Of a stretch of 64,000 nucleotides of DNA, positions 57,411 to 64,000 are shown one piece after another (positions within the stretch are counted from its first letter, which is position 1; each line of letters opens with the position of its first letter). Position numbers and translations under genes: made by a program. The DNA comes from Collimonas humicola (lineage in GTDB: Bacteria > Pseudomonadota > Gammaproteobacteria > Burkholderiales > Burkholderiaceae_D). The notes beneath the pieces were generated by a model that was not told the DNA's origin, searched no databases, and saw only the letters and a list, made by a program, of their open reading frames with translations. The stretch lies in NCBI RefSeq assembly GCF_018304945.1, contig NZ_JAGQEE010000007.1:248001-312000 (forward strand). Direction: 5' to 3'.

Positions 57411-58394
57411 CTAATTTGGCTTTAGAAAAGCATCCACGCTTTTGCTTTGGATCGCCGTCATAATTCGATCTCTATATTTCAACAAATCCTGAAAAGAAGA
57501 AGCGTTGTTGGCATACGTAGTGTTTTTATAAAAATCGGACAAATTATCAAAACACTGACCTTTTGTGACGCATTGAAGTTCAATGATTGAATTTGTTTGA
57601 TCGCATACCATTCCAAACGAGCATGAGGCCAATTCCCAAGCATCAGTCAGCGGTGAATTTGCGGAGTTTTGTGGATAAAAATGACCATCCAACCAATAAC
57701 CAACGCCACCTTCCGGAGTTTGATACGTTACGATTTCTCGACCGAAAACACTTATTACGCCGGGATCTTGCAAATTACTGATCTCTTTAAAAAATTGCTT
57801 TCTGGATTCCGACGAAATGTTGCGATCCGGGCCAGCGTTTCCAAGGATAAGAGCAAAAGAAATATCTACTGTACGTAAGATATCTTTATCGTCCCTCTCT
57901 CTCCTGACCAGTTCACTAATAGTATCTGTAGAAAAATCATTATCAGAAAATCCTTGGCATCGGATTTTTATACGGTTATAACTTGCAAGTCTTTTTCCGT
58001 AATTAATCGAATCTTCTTTTCCATCATTCCCTGGTTCTGGCAAATTACGCAATTCTCTGCATAAATTGAGCGCACTTATTGCATAGCCGATGCCTCCTGC
58101 TTCTGGATGATTTTTTGCCGACTCCGCGAAGGCGTGTAGATCAGTGCTGGCATAAAAAGCTTTTGCCATTGCGACGGTGGGCTTTTCGTTTGATTTACCT
58201 GTTTGGCCAGCTAAAACCGTATTTTCTAATCTTGCCCCATCTTCCACTGAGCGTCCTACAGCCACGCTTTGATTCTGTATTGACTGTTGCCCATCTGCCG
58301 CATCTTGACCCTTTGTGAAATGCCATGCATAACCGGCGATAGAAATGCCAATGACCAGAAAAATCAGCGCTTTGATCTTAATCGAATTTTTCAT
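57411..58394 (-). CDS. Membrane-anchored/exported protein of unknown function (prophage cargo)
   Basis: 327 residues from the ATG at 58394, which has GAGG just ahead and begins 11 bases after the previous gene. One N-terminal hydrophobic segment (ALIFLVIGISIAGYAWHF) is followed by a polar body with several cysteines (NLCREL, IRCQGF, ASCSFGMVCDQT, LQCVTKGQCF) suited to disulfides outside the cytoplasm. Base composition is clearly more AT-rich than the chromosome. No family recognised. It is probably co-transcribed with the upstream exported-protein gene. Confidence 0.75.
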   Translation of the reverse strand: MKNSIKIKALIFLVIGISIAGYAWHFTKGQDAADGQQSIQNQSVAVGRSVEDGARLENTVLAGQTGKSNEKPTVAMAKAFYASTDLHAFAESAKNHPEAGGIGYAISALNLCRELRNLPEPGNDGKEDSINYGKRLASYNRIKIRCQGFSDNDFSTDTISELVRRERDDKDILRTVDISFALILGNAGPDRNISSESRKQFFKEISNLQDPGVISVFGREIVTYQTPEGGVGYWLDGHFYPQNSANSPLTDAWELASCSFGMVCDQTNSIIELQCVTKGQCFDNLSDFYKNTTYANNASSFQDLLKYRDRIMTAIQSKSVDAFLKPN

Positions 58395-58405
58395 ATAACC
58401 TCTAA

Positions 58406-58984
58406 TTAACCGTAATTGGGACAATCCGGACTCGGTTTAGCGACTCCATCGCCGCCATAGAATCCCGTATTGGAACCCGGTATAACGGAAATGCTGCCTA
58501 TTGCTGGATTTGCCGTCCACCATTCCCAGCCACCATCTGCATAGGCGACCTTAAACACGTATTGCCTTTTTGGATTGAAATACCCAAATAGGGCGCTGCC
58601 AATTCTCGCTGCAGGACCTTCTTTTACATTCCACATTGCTTTGAGTTGATTGGCGACAGCCCATCGCTCATCTTGGCTTGATCTTGACGTTACATTTCTC
58701 ATTTCTTGGGGCAAATCTGGATTGCATCGTATGTCACTATTCTTGCTTTGCTTTTTTTGCTCGGCAATTAGGTCGGACGGACTGCCTGGAGTTCCACCTC
58801 CTCCATCTCCACCCCCTGCAGAAGGGCCATCAGGGTCGCCATAATATGGGCCTGATGGGCGGTCGGGTCTAGGCGCAGTAATGATGACGGTATCAATTGC
58901 ACTGGCTGAGCTTCCATAAAATAAGCTAATTATTAAAGAGAATATTATCCTGCGTCCAAAAGGACATTTAGCTAAATGGTTCAC
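58406..58984 (-). CDS. Exported protein of unknown function with Gly/Pro-rich segment (prophage cargo)
   Basis: 192 residues. A signal peptide (IIFSLIISLFYGSSASA) is followed by VIITAPRPDRPSGP and a Gly/Pro/Asp-rich linker, then a folded-looking C-terminal domain (SSQDERWAVANQLKAMWNVK, FKVAYADGGWEWW). Composition is AT-rich. I recognise no family. It forms a two-gene unit with the membrane-anchored gene 11 bases downstream; both products should sit in the envelope. Confidence 0.72.
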   Translation of the reverse strand: MNHLAKCPFGRRIIFSLIISLFYGSSASAIDTVIITAPRPDRPSGPYYGDPDGPSAGGGDGGGGTPGSPSDLIAEQKKQSKNSDIRCNPDLPQEMRNVTSRSSQDERWAVANQLKAMWNVKEGPAARIGSALFGYFNPKRQYVFKVAYADGGWEWWTANPAIGSISVIPGSNTGFYGGDGVAKPSPDCPNYG

Positions 58985-59271
58985 ACAATCCTTTTCTGTT
59001 AGTTAAAGACTTATCGCAACAGTACCGAGGTCGATATTTGCGGCTTCGCCTGTTCTGCAATTTATGGATCAAAGATCGAGCATGACTGCTCATATGTGTT
59101 GCCAATTAGAAATGAGAAAAGTGCCACTCTTTTTGTGAGATTTGTATTTATTTATTAAGATTTCATGAATATTTACGCCAGATATCGCGAAACTGGATGA
59201 AACGTCGATTGTCGTCACGCTTATCGGCAATGACCTACGAACTAAGAATTTGACCTGGCGATGAAATTTTC
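58985..59271. other. AT-rich non-coding stretch within the prophage remnant
   Basis: 287 bases with no supportable ORF. It probably holds the promoter of the exported-protein pair. No repeat or RNA gene was identified. Confidence 0.5.
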
Positions 59272-59605
59272 TTAAAAAGGACTATTCAGATGTTTGAGTA
59301 AAGAATGCCGAATCACTGCGTGGTCAGTCACATTAAATTCAAGTAGTGCTCGAGTCGGGTAGTGATATGTCGCCTTTTTTTTGCAACCTTGTCGGTCAAT
59401 CCCTCCTGATGCACGCGGGCAATCCGCGCAACGCGCCCAAGGAAGCCGACTGAAAGCTGATTTTCGTCCTGCTCGATTTTGAGATTTTTTAGCGTGCGGT
59501 CTTCTCAAACATGGCGGCTTTCTGCCGTTTGATTCTCCCTTTCTTACCCCGTGGATTCTTGCGCTGCTTGCGCGCCGCATAGGGCGCGCCGTCCAGCGCC
59601 TGCAT
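59272..59605 (-). pseudogene. P2 gpS-like tail completion protein, decayed over three frames
   Basis: From an ATG at 59605 one frame reads MQALDGAPYAARKQRKNPRG...KAAMFEKTAR and stops. A second frame continues LSVGFLGRVARIARVHQEGL. A third ends YHYPTRALLEFNVTDHAVIR near 59280. In order these match the middle and end of P2-type gpS. The first ~50 residues are lost at the junction with R. Confidence 0.7.
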
Positions 59606-60041
59606 AGGCTTGCCAGAAATCAGCGGTATTTGCTGGTGTGGGTTGCGGCTCGGCCAGGTGCAACACTTCCAGCCGACCGGCGCCGGCTGGTTTCACTATC
59701 ACCCGCTCGGTCAGCGCCAGTGTGATCGGCAGGTCTACCGACGCGTGGTTGTTGTAATCCACATCAAAGCCGATGCCGGTCTTGCGCAGCTCGACATTGT
59801 CCAGCAGGTCGCGCTGGCGCACCTGCACCCAGGCCAGCAACGGGACCATGATGGCATCCTCGCTGCTAGCGTAGTCGGTGATGATGATGTTCAGCTTATA
59901 GCGATATTCAAACGACAGGGAAGCGGTGCCGGTCGCCACCGTGTTGCCACCCTCCGCAAAGACCAGCAGCTTGTCGGGGTTCTGCTGCAATTCAGCGCTG
60001 GCGGCTGTCAGATGTGCACTAAGGCTTTTTGGCTTGTACAC
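59544..60041 (-). CDS. P2 gpR-like tail completion protein, C-terminally altered
   Basis: 165 residues from a GTG at 60041 with CAGGAGGA upstream. The pattern KPKSLSAHLTAA, TASLSFEYRYKLNIIITDYA, MVPLLAWVQVRQRDLLDN and LPITLALTERVIV is that of P2 gpR, which caps the phage tail. After LAEPQPTPANTADFWQ the frame enters S-derived DNA in the wrong phase, so the natural C-terminus is gone. It is a relic in a defective prophage. Confidence 0.75.
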   Translation of the reverse strand: MYKPKSLSAHLTAASAELQQNPDKLLVFAEGGNTVATGTASLSFEYRYKLNIIITDYASSEDAIMVPLLAWVQVRQRDLLDNVELRKTGIGFDVDYNNHASVDLPITLALTERVIVKPAGAGRLEVLHLAEPQPTPANTADFWQAYAGAGRRALCGAQAAQESTG

Positions 60042-60230
60042 GTTCGGCGTCCTCCTGACAATCAGCAACGGCGCCCATCTGGGCCGCACAAATGCCCCGC
60101 GCAGCTTCTGCGCGCTCCAGGGCAAGCAACAACGCGCCGTTAGTTCTGGACGCCGTCGCCGGCAGTTTGCAGCGCATGATCGCTGGACAGGGGGTGACTG
60201 TCAGCGTCGGCGCCGGTGGCGGCTTGCAGC
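60019..60230 (-). pseudogene. LysC-like o-spanin fragment lacking its signal peptide
   Basis: In the frame one base ahead of lysB the sequence reads SCKPPPAPTLTVTPCPAIMR, then TNGALLLALERAEAARGICA and ends QAKKP at 60019. This is the mature part of P2-type LysC/Rz1 lipoproteins, nested in lysB as usual. The segment before SCK is basic and Pro-rich, not a signal peptide, so the start and lipobox appear lost. Confidence 0.65.
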
Positions 60231-60454
60231 TTGGCGGCGGCCTTCTTGTCCTTGGCCGCCGCGTCGGTCAAGGTCTTGATGGTGCCGTCGCGATCGCCTG
60301 TGATCTGTTTGGCGGTCTCGGCACGTTCCTTGGCAGCGGTCAGGCTATCCCGCTGGACATAAATCACCAGGCACAGCGCGTCAATTCCCAAGAGGGATAT
60401 CGAAATTATCGAATTGCGGAACTGAAAACTCGGTAAGTAATTGAAAGGAATCAA
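60140..60454 (-). pseudogene. LysB-like i-spanin, shortened
   Basis: 104 residues, with one hydrophobic helix (LLGIDALCLVIYV) and the coiled region QRDSLTAAKERAETAKQITG typical of LysB/Rz, ending TAGDGVQN. P2 LysB is about 140 residues; the missing stretch after KKAAAKLQA coincides with the loss of the nested lysC start. The N-terminus lies only 10 bases from the att repeat, so the original N-terminal end may also have been replaced. Confidence 0.65.
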
Positions 60455-60464
60455 TTTCCCGTTG

Positions 60465-60512
60465 GACTTGTAATCAGGGGGGTGGCGGGTTCAAGTCCTG
60501 CAGCCAGCACCA
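60465..60512 (-). repeat. attR: duplicated 3' half of tRNA-Thr
   Basis: 48 nt matching 56686-56732 (part of the anticodon stem, the T-arm, acceptor 3' strand and CCA) with one extra G in the G-run. Direct repeat, same orientation as the tRNA on the plus strand. Confidence 0.9.
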
Positions 60513-60518
60513 GAATTT

Positions 60519-60550
60519 AAAAGGCCCTCAGAAATGAGGGCCTTTTTCTT
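60519..60550 (+). terminator. Terminator beyond the att repeat (original tRNA-Thr terminator)
   Basis: A 10-bp stem AAGGCCCTCA/TGAGGGCCTT with a GAAA loop and a T-run, starting 9 bases after CCA, the same spacing as the copy at 56739. Confidence 0.85.
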
Positions 60551-60622
60551 TTGCGCCGCGACTTGTCATTACGGCGCCTAATGCAGCTCAGCGATTGCGT
60601 TGTGCTGTCGCTTTAGGGCGTC

Positions 60623-60931
60623 CTAAAATGCCCATTTTCTGCCAAGCTCTTCAAGCCCGGCCCTCTTCAAGTCCTCTGGCGTCATGACCACTCTTAGCTC
60701 CACATTGGCATTGAAAGTCAGGAACCATGGCTCGGCAAGCATGGGGATTTTCGAAGGGTCATCGAGGCTGACGATCAGGAGGGCTGTTCGCTGCCCGTGC
60801 TGTTCGGTGAAATAGGCTGCCTCCGGTTTTAACTCATCCAGAATCTGGCCCATTTTCTTGCTGGCCGAGCCGTCCCTGATAGCTGCGTTGAATTCGGTAT
60901 TAGGAAATTTGACGTTCAATAGCATCCGCAC
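60623..60931 (-). CDS. Small conserved protein of unknown function
   Basis: 102 residues from a GTG at 60931 with AAGGAG six bases ahead; the ATG two codons in is poorly spaced. The pattern MLLNVKFPNTEFNAAIRDG, KPEAAYFTEQHGQRTALLIV, AEPWFLTFNANVELRVVMTP belongs to a family often seen in Proteobacteria, sometimes misnamed pantothenate synthetase. A small alpha/beta (ferredoxin-like) fold is likely. No function can be assigned. Confidence 0.75.
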   Translation of the reverse strand: MRMLLNVKFPNTEFNAAIRDGSASKKMGQILDELKPEAAYFTEQHGQRTALLIVSLDDPSKIPMLAEPWFLTFNANVELRVVMTPEDLKRAGLEELGRKWAF

Positions 60932-61051
60932 GATTGTCTCCTTAGAGATTTGAATGACTTCCCAGCCAAAGATCTTGATTCACTCCTGTAAAACCTTTTC
61001 ATTGTAGGTTTACTGGTCAATTTAGCCACCCGTCATTTCGATCCGATCAAT

Positions 61052-62008
61052 CTAGTTGCATTCAGGCACCGTCCGGTTTGGGCCGAGGCTGACGGCTGCT
61101 CCTTCCGATTTGTTGACATGATTTCTTAGCTCATCGATGAACACCCGCGTCTTCTTCGGCCGATGCCGCGCCGCCGGAAACACCGCATGAATCCCGCCAT
61201 CCGGTAATTCCCACTCCGGCAGCACGCGCAGCAGGCGACCAGCGGCAACATGCTCGGCCACTGCAAAATCCGTCAAGACCGCCAGCCCGGCCCCCGCCAG
61301 CGCGGTGATGCCGGCGGCATAAGCGGTGTTCGCGGAAAACGTCGAATTGAAGCGTACGGTTTGTTCGGTCTTGCCTTGGGTCTTGAAGGTCCAGGTCAGC
61401 GGCTGCGGCAATACCGATAGCGCTACAAACGGCAAATCTTTCAGATCATCCAGCGTCCGCGGCATGCCAACCCGTTCAAGAAACTGCGGGCTCGCCACCA
61501 GCCAGTGCTCGAAGCTGCCGATGCGGACGGCCTGGTGGCCGGAGTCGGCCAGCCGTCCTATGCGTATCGCTACGTCGATGCCGTCCGCGACCAGGTCGAA
61601 GAAACGGTCGCCGGCCAGCAATTCTATTTTGAGGCGCGGGTAGTGCAGCTGCAGGGCGACAGCCACCGGCGCGACTACCGTCGCGCCATAGTCGATCGGC
61701 GCGGTGATGCGCAGGGTGCCGCGCGGCTCCTCCGTGTCGTGTCCGGCGGCGGAGATCGCAGTCTCAGCATCGCTGACGATGCGTCGGCTGGCTTCGTAAA
61801 AGGCTTCGCCGGCGTCGGTCAGGTTAAGGCGGCGCGTGGTGCGCACCAGCAGGCTGGCGCCGATTTCGCTCTCCAGGCGCTGCATGTGGGTGCTGACCAT
61901 GGTCTTGGTCAGGCCCAGCCGATTGGCCGCGGCAGTGAGAGAACCGGCTTCCACCACCGTGACAAAGACCAGCAGGCGATTGAGATTGACTGAGGAAAGA
62001 TTTGCCAT
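61052..62008 (-). CDS. LysR-family transcriptional regulator
   Basis: About 318 residues. The start at 62008 has AGG nine bases ahead; 62032 is an alternative. The helix-turn-helix is EAGSLTAAANRLGLTKTMVS, and the effector domain follows. It diverges from the alpha/beta hydrolase gene across about 155 bases and likely controls it. The effector is unknown. Confidence 0.88.
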   Translation of the reverse strand: MANLSSVNLNRLLVFVTVVEAGSLTAAANRLGLTKTMVSTHMQRLESEIGASLLVRTTRRLNLTDAGEAFYEASRRIVSDAETAISAAGHDTEEPRGTLRITAPIDYGATVVAPVAVALQLHYPRLKIELLAGDRFFDLVADGIDVAIRIGRLADSGHQAVRIGSFEHWLVASPQFLERVGMPRTLDDLKDLPFVALSVLPQPLTWTFKTQGKTEQTVRFNSTFSANTAYAAGITALAGAGLAVLTDFAVAEHVAAGRLLRVLPEWELPDGGIHAVFPAARHRPKKTRVFIDELRNHVNKSEGAAVSLGPNRTVPECN

Positions 62009-62163
62009 ATTGGGCGCCTGTTTATTGTCCATTAATGATGGACATTGTTTTAGTAATTATCCATCTTATCAATGCTAGTGGATACAGGTATATTTCTCCC
62101 ATGGAATATTTAAAAGAAGTCAAAAACTACCGGCTCGCACCTATTCCCCCTCAGGAGAGATTC

Positions 62164-63099
62164 ATGAAATCGACATTCATCGGACTATGCATCGCGTTGT
62201 TTTCCTCGCTGGAGGCGCAGGCCGCGACGCAAGTGGCTTACCGCACTCAGGACGTGGACGGCATCAAGATTTTCTACCGCGAGGCAGGCAATCCGGCCAA
62301 TCCGACCATTCTGCTGCTGCATGGCTTTCCATCGTCATCGCATATGTACCGGGATCTGATTCCTGCGCTGATGGGGAAATTCCACGTGATTGCGCCCGAC
62401 TATCCGGGCAGCGGCTACAGCGAGGTGCCGGAAGGCGTGCCGTTCACGCCGACGTTTGACGGCCTGGCCGATGTCATGACGCGTTTCTTGGAAAAGAAGG
62501 GGCTCACGAAATTTGCGCTGTATGTCCAGGATTTCGGCGGGCCGGTCGGCTTCCGCATCGCGGCTAAGCACCCTGAGTGGATTTCCGCCCTGGTCATCCA
62601 GAACGCCAATGCCTACAAGGAAGGCTTGTCCGCCCAGCTGGCAAGCGACATCAAGCAGCTCAGCGTCGGCATCAATGCCGAGACCGAGCAAGCCATGTCG
62701 CAGGTGCTCAGTCCGCAAGGCGTGCAATTCATGTACAAGACCGGCGCCCGCAATCCCGAGCAGTTGAGTCCCGATGCATGGATGCATGACCAGGACGGCT
62801 TGCAGAGCGTGCTGAATCGCAAGATCCAGATGGGGCTGCTGGTCGACTACCATACCAACGTAGAACAATATCCCGCCTGGCATGCTTATTTCCGCAAGAG
62901 CCAGCCGCCGACGCTGATCGTCTGGGGCAAGAACGACCCCTTGTTCATCGAAGCCGGCGCCAAGGCTTATCTGCAGGATATCAAGAACGCCGAGCTGCAC
63001 CTTCTCGATAGCGGCCACTTCGCACTGGAAGAAGACTCGGCGGAGATCGCCAGCCGCGTCACCAGCTTCATCGAGACTCGCGCAACGCTGACAAGGTAA
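62164..63099 (+). CDS. Exported alpha/beta hydrolase (epoxide hydrolase/haloalkane dehalogenase-like)
   Basis: 311 residues from the ATG at 62164, preceded by CAGGAGAG. A signal peptide (LCIALFSSLEAQAA) is followed by LLHGFPSSSHMYRDLIP (oxyanion HGFP), the nucleophile elbow VQDFGGPVGF with an Asp nucleophile, and the late GHFALEED His. An Asp nucleophile in the QDFGG setting is typical of epoxide hydrolases and dehalogenases rather than esterases. The export is unusual for that family. It diverges from the LysR gene. Confidence 0.85.
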   Translation: MKSTFIGLCIALFSSLEAQAATQVAYRTQDVDGIKIFYREAGNPANPTILLLHGFPSSSHMYRDLIPALMGKFHVIAPDYPGSGYSEVPEGVPFTPTFDGLADVMTRFLEKKGLTKFALYVQDFGGPVGFRIAAKHPEWISALVIQNANAYKEGLSAQLASDIKQLSVGINAETEQAMSQVLSPQGVQFMYKTGARNPEQLSPDAWMHDQDGLQSVLNRKIQMGLLVDYHTNVEQYPAWHAYFRKSQPPTLIVWGKNDPLFIEAGAKAYLQDIKNAELHLLDSGHFALEEDSAEIASRVTSFIETRATLTR

Positions 63100-63186
63100 T
63101 TGCCTTCATGCTGCCTGCCACGAACGGCAGGTTGCGCGTGATGAACCAATATCGCTTCGACAAATTCTGATAAAAGAGAGAAGAAA

Positions 63187-64000
63187 ATGAAAGCCAGATC
63201 CAGCCAGTTCGGTATTAAAAAAATCGCTGCATTTGCATTGACCGCCGCAATGTTTGCCGGGCTTCCCGCCAGCGCGCAGACGCAGGCCAGTCCCGAGGCG
63301 CCTGCCAAGACAGGCATAGAGATGCATGGCAAAGGGCAGTTTGCTCCTTCGCGGTACGGCAAAATCTATTATGAAACCGAGGGCTCCGGGTCGCCGGTCT
63401 TCCTGATCGCCGGCGGCCCGGGCTCAAGCCACGCGTCGTTCCATCCGTGGTTCTCCCGGCTCGCCGCGGAACATACCGTCGTCTATCTGGATAATATCGG
63501 CAGAGGCCGTTCGGACAGGCTGGATTCGAAGCGCGCCTCGGAATATACAGTTCAACGCGACGCCGAGGACATCGAAGCCTTGCGCATCGCGCTGGGCTAT
63601 GAGCGCATCTCGGTGCTCGGCCATTCGTACGGCGGCATGCCTGCGCTCGCATATGCGCTGAAGTACCCGCAGCATGTCTCCAAGCTTGTGCTGTCCAGCA
63701 CGATGCTCAATGCGCACAGCTGGCAGCAGAATATCGACAGCGTCAATTTCACCGCGCGCAACCAGTTTCCCGAGATATGGCAGCAACTGATGCAGCTGCG
63801 CGCGCACGGCGTCAAATCGAGCGCGCCGGAATATGGGAAGCTGTATGGAGAGACCGAGCTGGACATCTACTGGCGCGATCCGGATATGGAAAGCAAGCTG
63901 TATAGCTCCGGCGACCCGGCCGACGCCGCCAATTCCGATGTCTACCTCAGCTTCATCGGCCAGGATCCCGAGTGGCAGGTGGGCGGCACCATGAAGCACT
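63187..64000 (+). CDS. Exported S33-family aminopeptidase-like alpha/beta hydrolase, 3'-partial
   Basis: At least 271 residues, running off the window end. An AGAGAGAAGAA precedes the ATG at 63187. A signal peptide (IAAFALTAAMFAGLPASA) is followed by the proline iminopeptidase pattern: LIAGGPGSSHASFHPW, VVYLDNIGRGRSDR and the nucleophile elbow GHSYGGMPAL with a Ser nucleophile. It lies 87 bases after the other exported hydrolase and may share its transcript. The substrate is unknown. Confidence 0.85.
   Translation, partial: MKARSSQFGIKKIAAFALTAAMFAGLPASAQTQASPEAPAKTGIEMHGKGQFAPSRYGKIYYETEGSGSPVFLIAGGPGSSHASFHPWFSRLAAEHTVVYLDNIGRGRSDRLDSKRASEYTVQRDAEDIEALRIALGYERISVLGHSYGGMPALAYALKYPQHVSKLVLSSTMLNAHSWQQNIDSVNFTARNQFPEIWQQLMQLRAHGVKSSAPEYGKLYGETELDIYWRDPDMESKLYSSGDPADAANSDVYLSFIGQDPEWQVGGTMKH

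Larger units (their letters stand above)
56686..60512. mobile_element. P2-like prophage remnant (about 3.8 kb) integrated at tRNA-Thr
   Basis: Bounded by the 3' half of tRNA-Thr (56686-56732) and a near-identical 48-nt copy (60465-60512) differing by one G. Inside are an integrase C-terminal fragment beside the intact tRNA, two AT-rich exported-protein genes, and relics of P2 genes S, R, lysC and lysB in the expected P2 order. All genes lie on the minus strand. No capsid, replication or control genes remain, so it cannot be mobile alone. Confidence 0.85.

Noticed and set aside
60465-60512. Second tRNA-Thr gene
   Set aside because: Only the 3' half is present, with an extra G; there is no D-arm or acceptor 5' strand, so it is an att repeat.

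Overview
The window is GC-rich, densely packed chromosomal DNA of a betaproteobacterium. Gene order (lolB-ispE-tRNA-Gln-prs-rplY-pth-ychF; ptsN-hprK-rapZ; ubiE-Tim44-ubiJ-ubiB; petABC-sspA-sspB) and protein style point to Burkholderiales, most likely Oxalobacteraceae such as Collimonas. The family is a fair inference; the genus is a guess made without database comparison.

Layout. 1-3.1 kb: the end of a molybdopterin dehydrogenase subunit with its di-heme cytochrome c, a LysR regulator and a CzcE-like metal protein. 3.3-10.7 kb: a minus-strand housekeeping block (ychF, pth, rplY, prs, tRNA-Gln, ispE, lolB, TPR lipoprotein). 10.9-14.9 kb: mutM, a dynamin-like GTPase and mutY in one plus-strand run. 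14.9-21.7 kb: LON-domain protein, rapZ, hprK, ptsN, pagP, queF and ilvA, all minus. 21.8-22.8 kb: a YqaA membrane protein and a pair of very small ORFs that are easily missed. 23.0-27.9 kb: a 1338-residue FAD/Fe-S oxidoreductase, a HIT protein and a DUF971 protein.

28.0-34.9 kb is an accessory phosphonate cluster: phnW diverges from a GntR regulator, phnA, phnY, a PhnZ-like HD oxygenase and an FAD aminophosphonate oxidoreductase. PhnW, PhnY and PhnA together can convert 2-aminoethylphosphonate through phosphonoacetaldehyde and phosphonoacetate to acetate and phosphate. The cluster appears to be inserted between DUF971 and ubiE, which are close together in many relatives.

35.8-44.4 kb: ubiquinone genes (ubiE, ubiJ, ubiB), a Tim44 protein, a TPMT-like methyltransferase and a polyamine-type ABC transporter. 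44.5-52.2 kb: FmdB, DUF502, aspS, nudB, an EEP phosphatase/clsB pair, an ECF sigma/anti-sigma pair and mscL. 52.5-56.7 kb: the bc1 complex (petABC), sspA, sspB and tRNA-Thr.

56.7-60.5 kb is a decayed P2-like prophage remnant at tRNA-Thr. A 47/48-nt duplicate of the tRNA 3' half marks its far end. It holds an integrase fragment, two AT-rich exported-protein genes and relics of lysB, lysC, R and S. After it come a small conserved protein, a LysR regulator diverging from a secreted alpha/beta hydrolase, and the start of an S33 aminopeptidase-like gene cut by the window edge.
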